This document shows, one piece after another, positions 32,567 to 40,011 of a stretch of DNA of 64,000 nt. This DNA comes from Geodermatophilus telluris (GTDB taxonomy: Bacteria > Actinomycetota > Actinomycetes > Mycobacteriales > Geodermatophilaceae): positions 300,485 to 364,484 of the forward strand of contig NZ_FMZF01000003.1 of assembly GCF_900102745.1 (NCBI RefSeq), given 5' to 3'. Under the pieces are notes generated by a model. The model had not been told where the DNA came from. It was given only the letters and a program-made list of their open reading frames with translations, and ran no database searches. The translations under genes and the position numbers were made by a program. Every line of letters starts with the position of its first letter. Position 1 is the stretch's first letter.

Positions 32567-32613
32567 GGGTGGGGCGGACAGCGGCCGTCCGGCCGGTCCC
32601 GTCCGCCCCACCC
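32567..32613. terminator. Hairpin, distal of a tandem pair
   Basis: GGGTGGGGCGGAC (32567-32579) pairs with GTCCGCCCCACCC (32601-32613). The 21-base loop contains a further GGCC/GGCC stem. It is the second structure met after the hydantoin operon. Confidence 0.6.
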
Positions 32614-32625
32614 GTCCCGTGGGGG

Positions 32626-32665
32626 GGCGGCGCCTCCCGAGGGGGGACACCCGGGAGGCGCCGCC
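32626..32665. terminator. Terminator hairpin of the hydantoinase operon
   Basis: GGCGGCGCCTCCCG (32626-32639) pairs with CGGGAGGCGCCGCC (32652-32665), two bases beyond the amidohydrolase stop codon. Confidence 0.75.
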
Positions 32666-32667
32666 GT

Positions 32668-33297
32668 CTACGTGGGGCGCTGGAGACAGGCCAGCGCCCC
32701 GGCCAGGTCGACCACGTCGGCGTACTTGGCGTCGAGGTCGGCGAGGTTGTTCTCGTGCAGCGCCGGGGTGCGGTCGGCGCACGCCTGGCGCACCACCTGC
32801 GGGCGGAAGCCCGAGTTGAGCGCGTCCATCGCGGTGGCCCGCACGCAGCCCGACGTGGACACCCCGGCGACCACCAGGGTGTCCACCCCGAGGCCGAGGA
32901 GGGTCGGCGCGAGCGTCGTGCCGAAGAAGGCCGAGGCGTACTGCTTGACCACCACGGGCTCGCCCGGGGCCGGCTCGAGCGTCAGGTCGCCCCAGCCGCC
33001 GGGCGCGTCCTCGGCGAAGGCGGCCAGCGCGGGCACCTTGCGGGCGAACAGGCCGCCGTCGGCCATGCCCCGGGTGTAGCGGACCGCCGTCCACAGCACC
33101 GGGTGGCCGTGCGCGCGGGCCGCCGCCACCAGCTCCGCCGCCGCCGCGACCGCCGGCCCGGGGTCGGGCAGCGCGAAGGGCCCGCCGGGCTCGGTGTAGG
33201 CGCGGCACAGGTCGATGACCAGCACCGCCGGTCGGGCGCCCCAGCCGAGCCGGCCGGAGAACGCCGTCCCGTGCGGCCCGGGCTCCGGCACGCTCAC
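32668..33297 (-). CDS. Isochorismatase-family amidohydrolase, likely N-carbamoylsarcosine amidase-like
   Basis: A 209-residue cysteine hydrolase of the isochorismatase superfamily. The catalytic triad is visible: Asp in LVIDLCRAYTEPGG, Lys in GLFARKVPALAAF, and Cys in VVAGVSTSGCVRATAMDAL. It is the last gene after GntR-hyuA-hyuB. In that context the most probable reaction is hydrolysis of an N-carbamoyl amino acid (for example N-carbamoylsarcosine) released by the hydantoinase, giving ammonia and CO2. GTG 33297 is used; GTG 33291 is equally possible. Confidence 0.82.
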   Translation of the reverse strand: MSVPEPGPHGTAFSGRLGWGARPAVLVIDLCRAYTEPGGPFALPDPGPAVAAAAELVAAARAHGHPVLWTAVRYTRGMADGGLFARKVPALAAFAEDAPGGWGDLTLEPAPGEPVVVKQYASAFFGTTLAPTLLGLGVDTLVVAGVSTSGCVRATAMDALNSGFRPQVVRQACADRTPALHENNLADLDAKYADVVDLAGALACLQRPT

Positions 33298-33312
33298 GGC
33301 GCACCCCGGGGG

Positions 33313-33330
33313 CGAGATCGCGCGATCTCG
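33313..33330. repeat. 18-bp perfect palindrome, copy A
   Basis: CGAGATCGCGCGATCTCG, in the 100-bp gap between hyuB and the amidohydrolase gene. A near-identical copy lies 25 bp away. It could be an operator pair or a small dispersed palindromic repeat. Confidence 0.6.
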
Positions 33331-33354
33331 CACGCACCTCGGGGCGCGGGCGGG

Positions 33355-33372
33355 CGAGATCGCGTGATCTCG
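33355..33372. repeat. 18-bp near-palindrome, copy B
   Basis: CGAGATCGCGTGATCTCG differs from copy A at one base. Starts are 42 bp apart, four helical turns, which would place two bound dimers on the same face of the DNA. Confidence 0.6.
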
Positions 33373-33397
33373 ACGGGGAGGACGGCGGCGGGCACGG

Positions 33398-35275
33398 TCA
33401 CGCCGACGTCCACACCGGGCGGCGGGGCGCGGGCAGGCCGGTCTCCTCCTCGCAGCGGGCCAGCAGCTCCTCCACCGGCGGGCCCATGTCGAACACCGGC
33501 AGCTCGGCCGGGCGGTCGGCGCGCAGCTGGTCGCGCATCGTCTCGGTGGCCTCGACGTCGACCTCGCCGTCCTCGGTGACGCAGACGCCGTACCGCTCGG
33601 CACCGCGGTGGGTCACCAGGCCGCGGCGCACCTCGCGGGCCACCAGCTCCGGGTCGCGCTGCAGCGGGTCGCCCCAGCCCCCGCCGCCCCAGGTGACGAA
33701 GTGCAGCACGTCGCCGGGGTGCACCGGCACGCCGTGGCACTTGCTCGGCAGCACCTCGCGGGTGCCGTCGGCGCGGTCGATCCACTTGCGGCCGCGGGCG
33801 CCGGGCTCGCCGCCGTTCACTCCCCACGGGTAGGTCAGCCAGCGGTCGTCGTGGATGGCGATCTCGCCGGGCTCCTCGAAGACGTAGGCGACGTCGACGC
33901 CGTTGCCGCCGCGGTGCAGGCCGGCGCCCCCGGTGTCGGGCACGGTCTCCCACGTCTCGATCCGCAGCGGGTAGTAGGACTCGAGGTACTCGCAGGGGAT
34001 GTTGACGAAGCTCGGCCACAGCGAGTGCCCGTCGGGCCCGTCGCCCAGCGGCCGGCCCGGGATGCCGCCGAAGCCGATCGAGTAGAGCTGGAACCACTCG
34101 CCCTTCCGCTCACCCGACGAGTAGTGCCCGGAGTACATGAAGTGCGGCGAGGAGGAGAACCCGGCGGCGTTGAGCAGCGCCGGGTTCGTCTGCCCGAGCA
34201 GCCCGCCGAAGAGGTCGAAGACCCGCCCGATGCCGTGGTTGCGGCCGTTGAGCGCCGCCGGGTGCGCGGGCTTCCAGTAGGACCCGTCCGGGATGGTGAC
34301 GTCGACGAGCGGGTAGAAGCCGTCGTTCCACAGGATCTGCGGGTCGGCGACGGTGATCATGTAGATCCCGAAGAACATCCGGGTCAGGTTCTCGTTGATG
34401 TAGTAGTTGATCGGCCCGGCGGCCTGCGGCGAGGACCCGGTGAAGTCCAGGTGCACCTTCTCGCCGGTGCGGGTGAGCGAGAGCTTGAGCTCGTAGGGGC
34501 CGTTGCCGACGCCGTCGTCGCAGATGTAGTCGGTGAACGACAGCGTCCGCCCCTCCTCGAACACCGCCTGCAGCAGCACCTTCATCGCGTCGTGGTTGCG
34601 CTGCAGCAGCGCGTCGAGGGCCGAGAGGTAGGTGGCGGTGCCGAACCGCTGGCACATCTCCACCACCCGGCGCGAGGCGGTGCGGCAGGCGGCGACCAGG
34701 CCGTTGAGGTCGGCGCGGTTCCAGTCGGGCATGCGGACCTGGTTGAGGATGATCCGCAGCGCGTCGTCGTTGAGCACGCCCTTCCGGTAGAGCTTGAACG
34801 GGGGTATCACCACCCCTTCCTCGTAGATGGTGCGGGCGTCGGTGGGCATGGACGACGGCGTCTTGCCGCCGACGTCGGACATGTGCCCGAACATCGACGC
34901 CCAGCCCACCACCCGGCCCTCGTGGAACACCGGCATGACCAGCAGCCAGTCGTTGGCGTGGCTGATCGCCGCGCCGCACGCGTAGGGGTCGCTGGTGAGC
35001 AGGACGTCGCCCTCCTCGACGGTGTCGTCGAAGCCGTCGAGGAAGTCGGGGATGGACAGGCCGAACTGGCCGACGACCATCTTCCCGCTGGGGTCGCCGA
35101 TGAGCGGGAACTCGTCGTGCTGCTCGCGGATGCCCGGGGACAGCGCGGTGCGGAACAGCACCTCGTCCATCTCGTAGCGGGCGTTGCGCAGCCCGTTCTC
35201 GATCAGGTCGAGGGTCACGGGGTCGACGTCGACCCGCTCGACGGTGCCGGTGGCGGTCTCGACGATGCGGGCCAT
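33398..35275 (-). CDS. hyuB: Hydantoinase B / N-methylhydantoinase beta subunit family
   Basis: A 625-residue HyuB-family (hydantoinase B/oxoprolinase) subunit. Together with HyuA it forms an ATP-dependent ring-opening hydrolase of hydantoins, 5-oxoproline or related cyclic amides, or an acetone-carboxylase-like enzyme. Matching segments: RNARYEMDEVLFRTALSPGI, SDPYACGAAISHANDWLLV, LDFTGSSPQAAGPINYYINE, and HRGGNGVDVAYVF. Length is normal for the family. It starts 3 bp after the hyuA stop. The isochorismatase-type partner downstream favours the hydantoin pathway. Confidence 0.9.
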   Translation of the reverse strand: MARIVETATGTVERVDVDPVTLDLIENGLRNARYEMDEVLFRTALSPGIREQHDEFPLIGDPSGKMVVGQFGLSIPDFLDGFDDTVEEGDVLLTSDPYACGAAISHANDWLLVMPVFHEGRVVGWASMFGHMSDVGGKTPSSMPTDARTIYEEGVVIPPFKLYRKGVLNDDALRIILNQVRMPDWNRADLNGLVAACRTASRRVVEMCQRFGTATYLSALDALLQRNHDAMKVLLQAVFEEGRTLSFTDYICDDGVGNGPYELKLSLTRTGEKVHLDFTGSSPQAAGPINYYINENLTRMFFGIYMITVADPQILWNDGFYPLVDVTIPDGSYWKPAHPAALNGRNHGIGRVFDLFGGLLGQTNPALLNAAGFSSSPHFMYSGHYSSGERKGEWFQLYSIGFGGIPGRPLGDGPDGHSLWPSFVNIPCEYLESYYPLRIETWETVPDTGGAGLHRGGNGVDVAYVFEEPGEIAIHDDRWLTYPWGVNGGEPGARGRKWIDRADGTREVLPSKCHGVPVHPGDVLHFVTWGGGGWGDPLQRDPELVAREVRRGLVTHRGAERYGVCVTEDGEVDVEATETMRDQLRADRPAELPVFDMGPPVEELLARCEEETGLPAPRRPVWTSA

Positions 35276-35278
35276 GGG

Positions 35279-37336
35279 TCACGCCTCCGGGGTGATCAGG
35301 AGCGAGCCCGAGGCGTGCACGGTGGCCGCGTGCCCGGGCAGGACGAGGGTCGTGGAGTCCATCTCGGTGACGATCGCCGGACCGCGCACCACGTCGCCGG
35401 CCCGCAGCCGCGCCCGGTCGTAGACCGACGCCGTCACCTGCTCGCCGCCGACGTGCACCAGCGCCTCGGTGACCAGGGCGCCCGCCGGGTCGCCGTCGCC
35501 CTCCTCGAGCCGGACCGGGGCGACGTCGGGGCGCGGGCCGGTGACCGTGGCGCGGGCGTTGACCAGCTCGTGGTCGACGTCGAGCAGGAAGGAGAACAGC
35601 CGGTCGTGCTCGGCGTCGAACGCCCTCCCCAGCTCGGCGAGGGAGTCGCCGCCGTCGAGCCAGGCCGGGTCCACCTCGACCGGGATCTCGAAGCCCTGCC
35701 CGTGGTAGCGGACGTCGACCTGGAAGCCGACCGTCTGGTCCTCGCGCGCCAGGCCCTGGGCGGCCAGCCGGGCGGCCGCCTCGTCGGCCAGCTCGCGCAG
35801 GATCTGGCCGAGCTCGCCGTCGGTGAGCTGGCCGAAGCGGCGCAGCACCGTGCGGGCGGACTCGTCGCGCCGGCTGGTGGTGGCGTCGCCGAGCGCGCAC
35901 AGCACCCCGGGCGAGGGCGGGACGATCACCGGCCAGGCGCCGGTGAGCTTCCCGAGCGCGTTGGCGTGCAGCGGGCCGGCGCCGCCGAAGGCGACCAGCG
36001 CGAAGTCGCGCGGGTCGAAGCCCTGCTGCACCGAGACCAGCCGCAGCCCGCCGAGCATGTTCTCGTTGACGATGTCGACGATGCCGGCGGCCGCGGCCTC
36101 CGGGGAGTCCAGCCCCATCGCCTCGGCGACCTTGCTCACCGAGGCCCGCGCCGCCTCGGCGTCGAGGGTGATCTCCCCGCCGGCCAGCGCCGAGGGCAGG
36201 TAGCCGAGGACGACGTTGGCGTCGGTGACCGTGGGCTCGACCCCGCCCTTGCCGTAGGCGGCCGGGCCCGGGTCGGCGCCGGCCGACTGCGGGCCGACCC
36301 GCAGCGCGCGGGTCAGCTCGGGCACGTGCGCGATCGACCCGCCGCCGGCGCCCACGGTGCGCACGTCGACGCTGGAGGCCCGCACGGTGAGGTCGCCGAC
36401 CTTCGTCTCCCGGCCGATCCGCGGCGAGAGGTCGCGCACCAACGCGACGTCGGTGGAGGTGCCACCCATGTCGAAGGTGATCAGGTCGCGGTGGCCGCAC
36501 TGCTCGGCCACCCACACGGCGCCGGTCACCCCGCCGGCCGGGCCGGACAGCAGCATCGTCACCGGGGCGGCGACCGCGGCGTCGGCCGACTGCAGGCCGC
36601 CGTCGCTGCGCAGGATCGACAGCTCGCCGGCCACCCCGCCCTCGCGCAGCCCCGCCGACAGGTGCCGCACGTACTTCTCCACCTGCGGCTGCACGTAGCC
36701 GTTGGCGACGGTGGTGAGGGTCCGCTCGTACTCGCGCAGCTCCGGCAGCACGTCCGACGACAGCGACACCGGGACGCCGGGCAGCACCTCGGCGGCCAGC
36801 TCCCGAATGCGGCGCTCGTGGCCGGCGTCGGCGAAGGAGTTGACCAGGCTGACCGCCAGCGCCTGCACCCCGCGCCCCGCGAGCCGGCCGAGCTGGGCGC
36901 GCACGTCGTCCTCGTCGAGGGGGCGCACGACCGAGCCGTCGCTGGCGACCCGCCCCTCGACCTCCACGGTGTCCTCGAGGTCGGCCAGCGGCTCGGGTTT
37001 GGGCCAGATGATCCAGCCGGCCAGCCCGCCGGGGACGAAGGAGCGGGCGATCTGCAGCACCTGCCGGAAGCCGCGGGTGGTGACCAGCCCGACGCGGGCG
37101 CCCTTGCCCTCGAGGATCGCGTTGGTGGCCACCGTGGTGCCGTGCAGCACCTGCGCCACCTCGGCCATCGCGATGCCGGCGTCGGCGCAGACCTCCTCGA
37201 TGCCGCGCAGCACCCCGACCGCCTGGTCGGCCGGCGTGGAGGCCGTCTTCGCGCGCCACGTCGCGCCGCTGTCCTCGTCGACGAGCAGGACGTCGGTGAA
37301 GGTGCCCCCCACGTCGACTCCGAGCCGGTAGCTCAT
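35279..37336 (-). CDS. hyuA: Hydantoinase A / N-methylhydantoinase alpha subunit family
   Basis: A 685-residue HyuA-family subunit with an actin-like ATPase fold. The first phosphate loop is GVDVGGTFTDVLLVDED (residues 6 onward), the second FDMGGTSTDVALVRD, and VGAGGGSIAHV follows; GFDPRDFALVAFGGAGPLHA is another invariant stretch. It couples ATP hydrolysis to cyclic amide opening with HyuB. The ATG overlaps the GntR stop (ATGA). The exact substrate cannot be told from sequence, because HyuA/HyuB pairs act on hydantoins, 5-oxoproline and even ketones. Confidence 0.9.
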   Translation of the reverse strand: MSYRLGVDVGGTFTDVLLVDEDSGATWRAKTASTPADQAVGVLRGIEEVCADAGIAMAEVAQVLHGTTVATNAILEGKGARVGLVTTRGFRQVLQIARSFVPGGLAGWIIWPKPEPLADLEDTVEVEGRVASDGSVVRPLDEDDVRAQLGRLAGRGVQALAVSLVNSFADAGHERRIRELAAEVLPGVPVSLSSDVLPELREYERTLTTVANGYVQPQVEKYVRHLSAGLREGGVAGELSILRSDGGLQSADAAVAAPVTMLLSGPAGGVTGAVWVAEQCGHRDLITFDMGGTSTDVALVRDLSPRIGRETKVGDLTVRASSVDVRTVGAGGGSIAHVPELTRALRVGPQSAGADPGPAAYGKGGVEPTVTDANVVLGYLPSALAGGEITLDAEAARASVSKVAEAMGLDSPEAAAAGIVDIVNENMLGGLRLVSVQQGFDPRDFALVAFGGAGPLHANALGKLTGAWPVIVPPSPGVLCALGDATTSRRDESARTVLRRFGQLTDGELGQILRELADEAAARLAAQGLAREDQTVGFQVDVRYHGQGFEIPVEVDPAWLDGGDSLAELGRAFDAEHDRLFSFLLDVDHELVNARATVTGPRPDVAPVRLEEGDGDPAGALVTEALVHVGGEQVTASVYDRARLRAGDVVRGPAIVTEMDSTTLVLPGHAATVHASGSLLITPEA

Positions 37337-38025
37337 GCGGTCTCCTCTTCCGGGGTCGCGGTGGCGGTGGTCTGCAGCCGGGCCGCCCGCACCATCACGG
37401 CCCGGGCGTTGGCGATGTGCGAGGTCATGACGGCGCGGGCCCAGTCGGGGTCGCCGGCGCGCAGGGCCGCGACGATCTCGGCGTGGTGGCCGAGGCTGCG
37501 GCGCAGCGACTCCTCGTCGTAGGTGAGGAAGTTGCGCCGCACGATCGGCGGGTGGATCGCGGCGGCCAGCGCGGCGGCCAGCGCCGGGTGCCCGGCGAGG
37601 GCGACCAGCCGGTCGTGGAAGGCCCGGTTGAGCGGCACCAGCGCGTCGAGGTCCTGGTCCGGGCCGGGCGCGCCGACCTCCTGCATCCGCCGGGCCAGCG
37701 CGTCGAGCTCGTCGACGTCGGCGGGGCGGGCGTTCGGGACGGCGAGCGCGGTGAGCCGCGGCTCGAGCACCGCGCGCAGGTCGAACACGCCCTCGAGCTC
37801 GGCCACCGTCCAGGTGGCCACCCGGGCGCCGCGGTTGGGCACGACCTGCACCAGCCCCTCGGCGGCCAGCCGCGACAGCGCCTCGCGCACCGGGGTGCGG
37901 CTCACGCCCAGCCGGTCGGCGAGCTCCACCTCGCCGAGCCGTGCCCCGGGGGCGAGCTGCCCGCCCATGATCATCTCGCGCAGGGCGGACAGCGCCCGTT
38001 CCGCGGACGTCAGGGGACGTGTCAC
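37333..38025 (-). CDS. GntR family regulator, FCD (FadR/VanR-like) subfamily
   Basis: A 230-residue regulator. The N-terminal winged helix is AERALSALREMIMGGQLAPG, then LGEVELADRLGVSRTPVREA and LSRLAAEGLVQVVPNRGARV. The C-terminal FCD domain, with its Asp/His metal- and ligand-binding positions (RAFHDRLVALAGHPAL, then HHAEIVAALRAGD), senses small organic acids. It is the first gene of the hydantoin operon and divergent from the ICL/PEPM gene, so it probably controls both. TTGCATGCAA lies 21 bp upstream of its GTG. Confidence 0.92.
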   Translation of the reverse strand: MTRPLTSAERALSALREMIMGGQLAPGARLGEVELADRLGVSRTPVREALSRLAAEGLVQVVPNRGARVATWTVAELEGVFDLRAVLEPRLTALAVPNARPADVDELDALARRMQEVGAPGPDQDLDALVPLNRAFHDRLVALAGHPALAAALAAAIHPPIVRRNFLTYDEESLRRSLGHHAEIVAALRAGDPDWARAVMTSHIANARAVMVRAARLQTTATATPEEETA

Positions 38026-38045
38026 CGGTCACACCTCCGGAGAAG

Positions 38046-38055
38046 TTGCATGCAA
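38046..38055. promoter_or_regulatory. Candidate GntR operator 1
   Basis: TTGCATGCAA, a perfect 10-bp palindrome, lies directly upstream of the GntR start. FCD-type GntR regulators commonly bind short palindromes with T/A-rich outer positions. Confidence 0.45.
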
Positions 38056-38094
38056 GGTAGGGCCGCACCCCGGCCCGCACAAGGCCGAGTCGGA

Positions 38095-38108
38095 GAACTC
38101 CGGAGTTC
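38095..38108. promoter_or_regulatory. 14-bp palindrome in the divergent promoter region
   Basis: GAACTCCGGAGTTC is perfect. It sits mid-way between the divergent GntR and ICL/PEPM genes and is unrelated in sequence to the TGCATGCA sites, so a second regulator may bind here. Confidence 0.35.
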
Positions 38109-38182
38109 CGTTCCGACCGTTGCCGTGCACGTCAGAGCCGGTGCACACTGCCCCTGACCCGCGACCGCCCCGCACCGGGGCC

Positions 38183-38191
38183 TGTATGCAA
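38183..38191. promoter_or_regulatory. Candidate GntR operator 2 (half-conserved)
   Basis: TGTATGCAA shares TG(C/T)ATGCAA with operator 1 and lies 13 bp before the GTG of the ICL/PEPM gene, where binding would block translation initiation or the promoter. Confidence 0.4.
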
Positions 38192-38204
38192 CCGAGGGGG
38201 CACC

Positions 38205-39089
38205 GTGGGGGATCTGCTGGGGGCCGGACGGGCCCCGCGGGCGCGGCTGCGCGAGCTGCTCGCCGGCCCGGTCCCGCTGGTCGCGCCCGGCGCCTACGAC
38301 GCGCTGTCGGCCCGGCTGGTGGAGCAGGCCGGCTTCGACGCCGTCTACATGACCGGCTTCGGGACGACGGCCTCGCTGATCGGCCGCCCCGACGTCGGGC
38401 TGCTGTCGGGCGCGGAGATGGTCGACAACGCCCGCCGGATCGCCGCCGCCGTCGACGTCCCGGTCATCGCCGACGCCGACACCGGCTACGGCAACGCGCT
38501 CAACGTCGTCCGCACGGTGCAGCTCTACGAGCAGGCCGGGGTGGCCGGCATCCAGCTCGAGGACCAGGTGATGCCCAAGAAGTGCGGGCACATGAGCGGC
38601 AAGGCGCTGATCGGCACCGACGAGATGGCCGGCAAGGTGCGGGCGGCCGCGGCCGCCCGGCGCGACCCCGACCTGGTGCTGATCGCGCGCACCGACGCGG
38701 TCGCCGTCAGCGGGGTGGACGACGCGCTGGCGCGGGCCCGGGCCTACGCCGACGCCGGTGCCGACCTGCTCTTCGTCGAGGCGCCGACCACGGAGGCCGA
38801 CGTCGAGCGGGTGGCCCGCGAGCTGGCCGGGGTGGCGCCGCTGGTCTTCAACTGGGCCGAGGGCGGACGCACTCCCCCGCTGTCGCTGCAGCGGATGACC
38901 GAGCTGGGCTTCGCGCTGGTCATCTACCCGATCGGCACGCTGCTGGCGGCGACCGCCGGCATGCGGGCGCTGCTCGACGGACTGCGCACCGAGGGGGTGC
39001 CGCCGCTGGACGGGCTGCCGACCTTCGGCCAGTTCACCGACCTCGTCGGCCTGCCCGAGGTGACCGACCTGGAGCAGCGCTTCCGCTGA
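38205..39089 (+). CDS. Isocitrate lyase/PEP mutase superfamily protein
   Basis: A 294-residue TIM-barrel enzyme of the ICL/PEPM group. VAPGAYDALSARLVEQAGFD and YMTGFGTTASLIGRPD open the barrel, DADTGYGNALNVVRTV binds Mg2+, and IQLEDQVMPKKCGHM carries the catalytic-loop KKCGH (Cys about 127). KKCGH indicates C-C lyase activity rather than phosphonate mutase. Candidates are methylisocitrate lyase-like or dimethylmalate lyase-like reactions. It is short for true isocitrate lyase. Divergent from the GntR-hyuAB operon and likely co-regulated. Confidence 0.87.
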   Translation: MGDLLGAGRAPRARLRELLAGPVPLVAPGAYDALSARLVEQAGFDAVYMTGFGTTASLIGRPDVGLLSGAEMVDNARRIAAAVDVPVIADADTGYGNALNVVRTVQLYEQAGVAGIQLEDQVMPKKCGHMSGKALIGTDEMAGKVRAAAAARRDPDLVLIARTDAVAVSGVDDALARARAYADAGADLLFVEAPTTEADVERVARELAGVAPLVFNWAEGGRTPPLSLQRMTELGFALVIYPIGTLLAATAGMRALLDGLRTEGVPPLDGLPTFGQFTDLVGLPEVTDLEQRFR

Positions 39090-39200
39090 TCGCCGGCGGC
39101 CGTCGCGCCCGTCCTCCCCTCCCGTCGGCGCACCTACGCGGCCGCACCGGCCAGTGCACCGCGGCGGGCGCTCTCCGGTGAGGGGGCGGTGTCCTGCTCG

Positions 39201-39734
39201 CTACTCGCAGCCGATGCCGTCGTCGTCCCGGTCGAAGGCGTCGCGGAAGCCGGGGTCGCCGGGGTGGATGGGCGCGGCACCGTGCGCGCGCACGTCGTCA
39301 CAGTTGGCGTAGTAGACGCCGGATGCGGCAGGAGCGGGGGCGGGCGCCGGGGCAGGAGCGGGCGCCGGGGCAGGAGCGGGCGCCGGCGTGGGAGCCGGGC
39401 GCGGCGCGGGAGTGCTCGATCCCGGCGGAGTCGACGGCACGACGACGGCCGGCGCAGAGCTGACCGGCGCCGGGGTGGTCGGGACCGCGGCGCTGGTCTG
39501 CGGCACGACCAGGGCGGCGGCCGCGGAGGGCACAGCCGTCGAACGGGGGGCGGACGTCGGCGACGGAGCGGTGGCGCTGCTGGCTGCCGGTTCGGTGGCC
39601 GTGGGGGCGTTCGTCGCGCCGCCGATCCCGATGCCGATGAGCAGGCTGGCAACGGCGACGACAGGCGTCCGCCGCCAGAACGGCTGCCGTGGCGGCGTGC
39701 TGTCGGGCTGCGGCATGAGCGCGGTGTGGGCCAT
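39201..39734 (-). CDS. Excalibur calcium-binding domain protein, secreted/anchored
   Basis: A 177-residue protein with one N-terminal hydrophobic segment (VVAVASLLIGIGIGGATNA), ~90 residues of Pro/Ala/Thr/Ser-rich stalk with a PAPAPAPA run, and a C-terminal Excalibur domain. That domain reads YYANCDDVRAHGAAPIHPGD, then PGFRDAFDRDDDGIGCE. The DxDxDGxxCE loop binds Ca2+ in this family, and the two Cys should bridge. The stalk is encoded by 18-bp tandem repeats. It starts at ATG 39734; an alternative Met lies six codons in. Confidence 0.85.
   Translation of the reverse strand: MAHTALMPQPDSTPPRQPFWRRTPVVAVASLLIGIGIGGATNAPTATEPAASSATAPSPTSAPRSTAVPSAAAALVVPQTSAAVPTTPAPVSSAPAVVVPSTPPGSSTPAPRPAPTPAPAPAPAPAPAPAPAPAPAASGVYYANCDDVRAHGAAPIHPGDPGFRDAFDRDDDGIGCE
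39342..39395. repeat. 18-bp tandem repeat inside the Excalibur gene
   Basis: The unit GGGCGCCGGGGCAGGAGC occurs at 39342-39359 and 39360-39377, with a third diverged copy to 39395. It encodes the (PA)n stalk on the minus strand and is a likely site of length variation between strains. Confidence 0.7.
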
Positions 39735-40011
39735 CGGACGTCTCCCCGTGGTGCCGGCGTGGACCGTCGCACCGTAGGAGCGCAGGCACGCCGCTCCGCT
39801 CCCTCGCGCTGGCGAAACGCCGCGGTCCTCCCTCCTGCCACACCCGTTCCAGGTCGGCGACCTCGTGGGGACAGCAATCGTGGGCCGCGACCCGCGGGAG
39901 CGCCTCGGCAGTGTGGGCTCCCCGACAACGTCTCGGCTCTCCCGTCACACCCGCACCAGACTCGTCCGGGGATGACCGGACCGGTCCGTCCGGGCCGGTA
40001 GACAGGACGCC

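Noticed and set aside
33608-37522. A 1304-codon open frame on the plus strand opposite hyuAB
   Set aside because: It is antisense to two well-supported genes, has no recognisable domain and has a low-complexity composition.
35279-38080. One long frame fusing the regulator region to hyuA
   Set aside because: The part before ATG 37336 is the out-of-frame shadow of the GntR gene; HyuA motifs begin right after that ATG.
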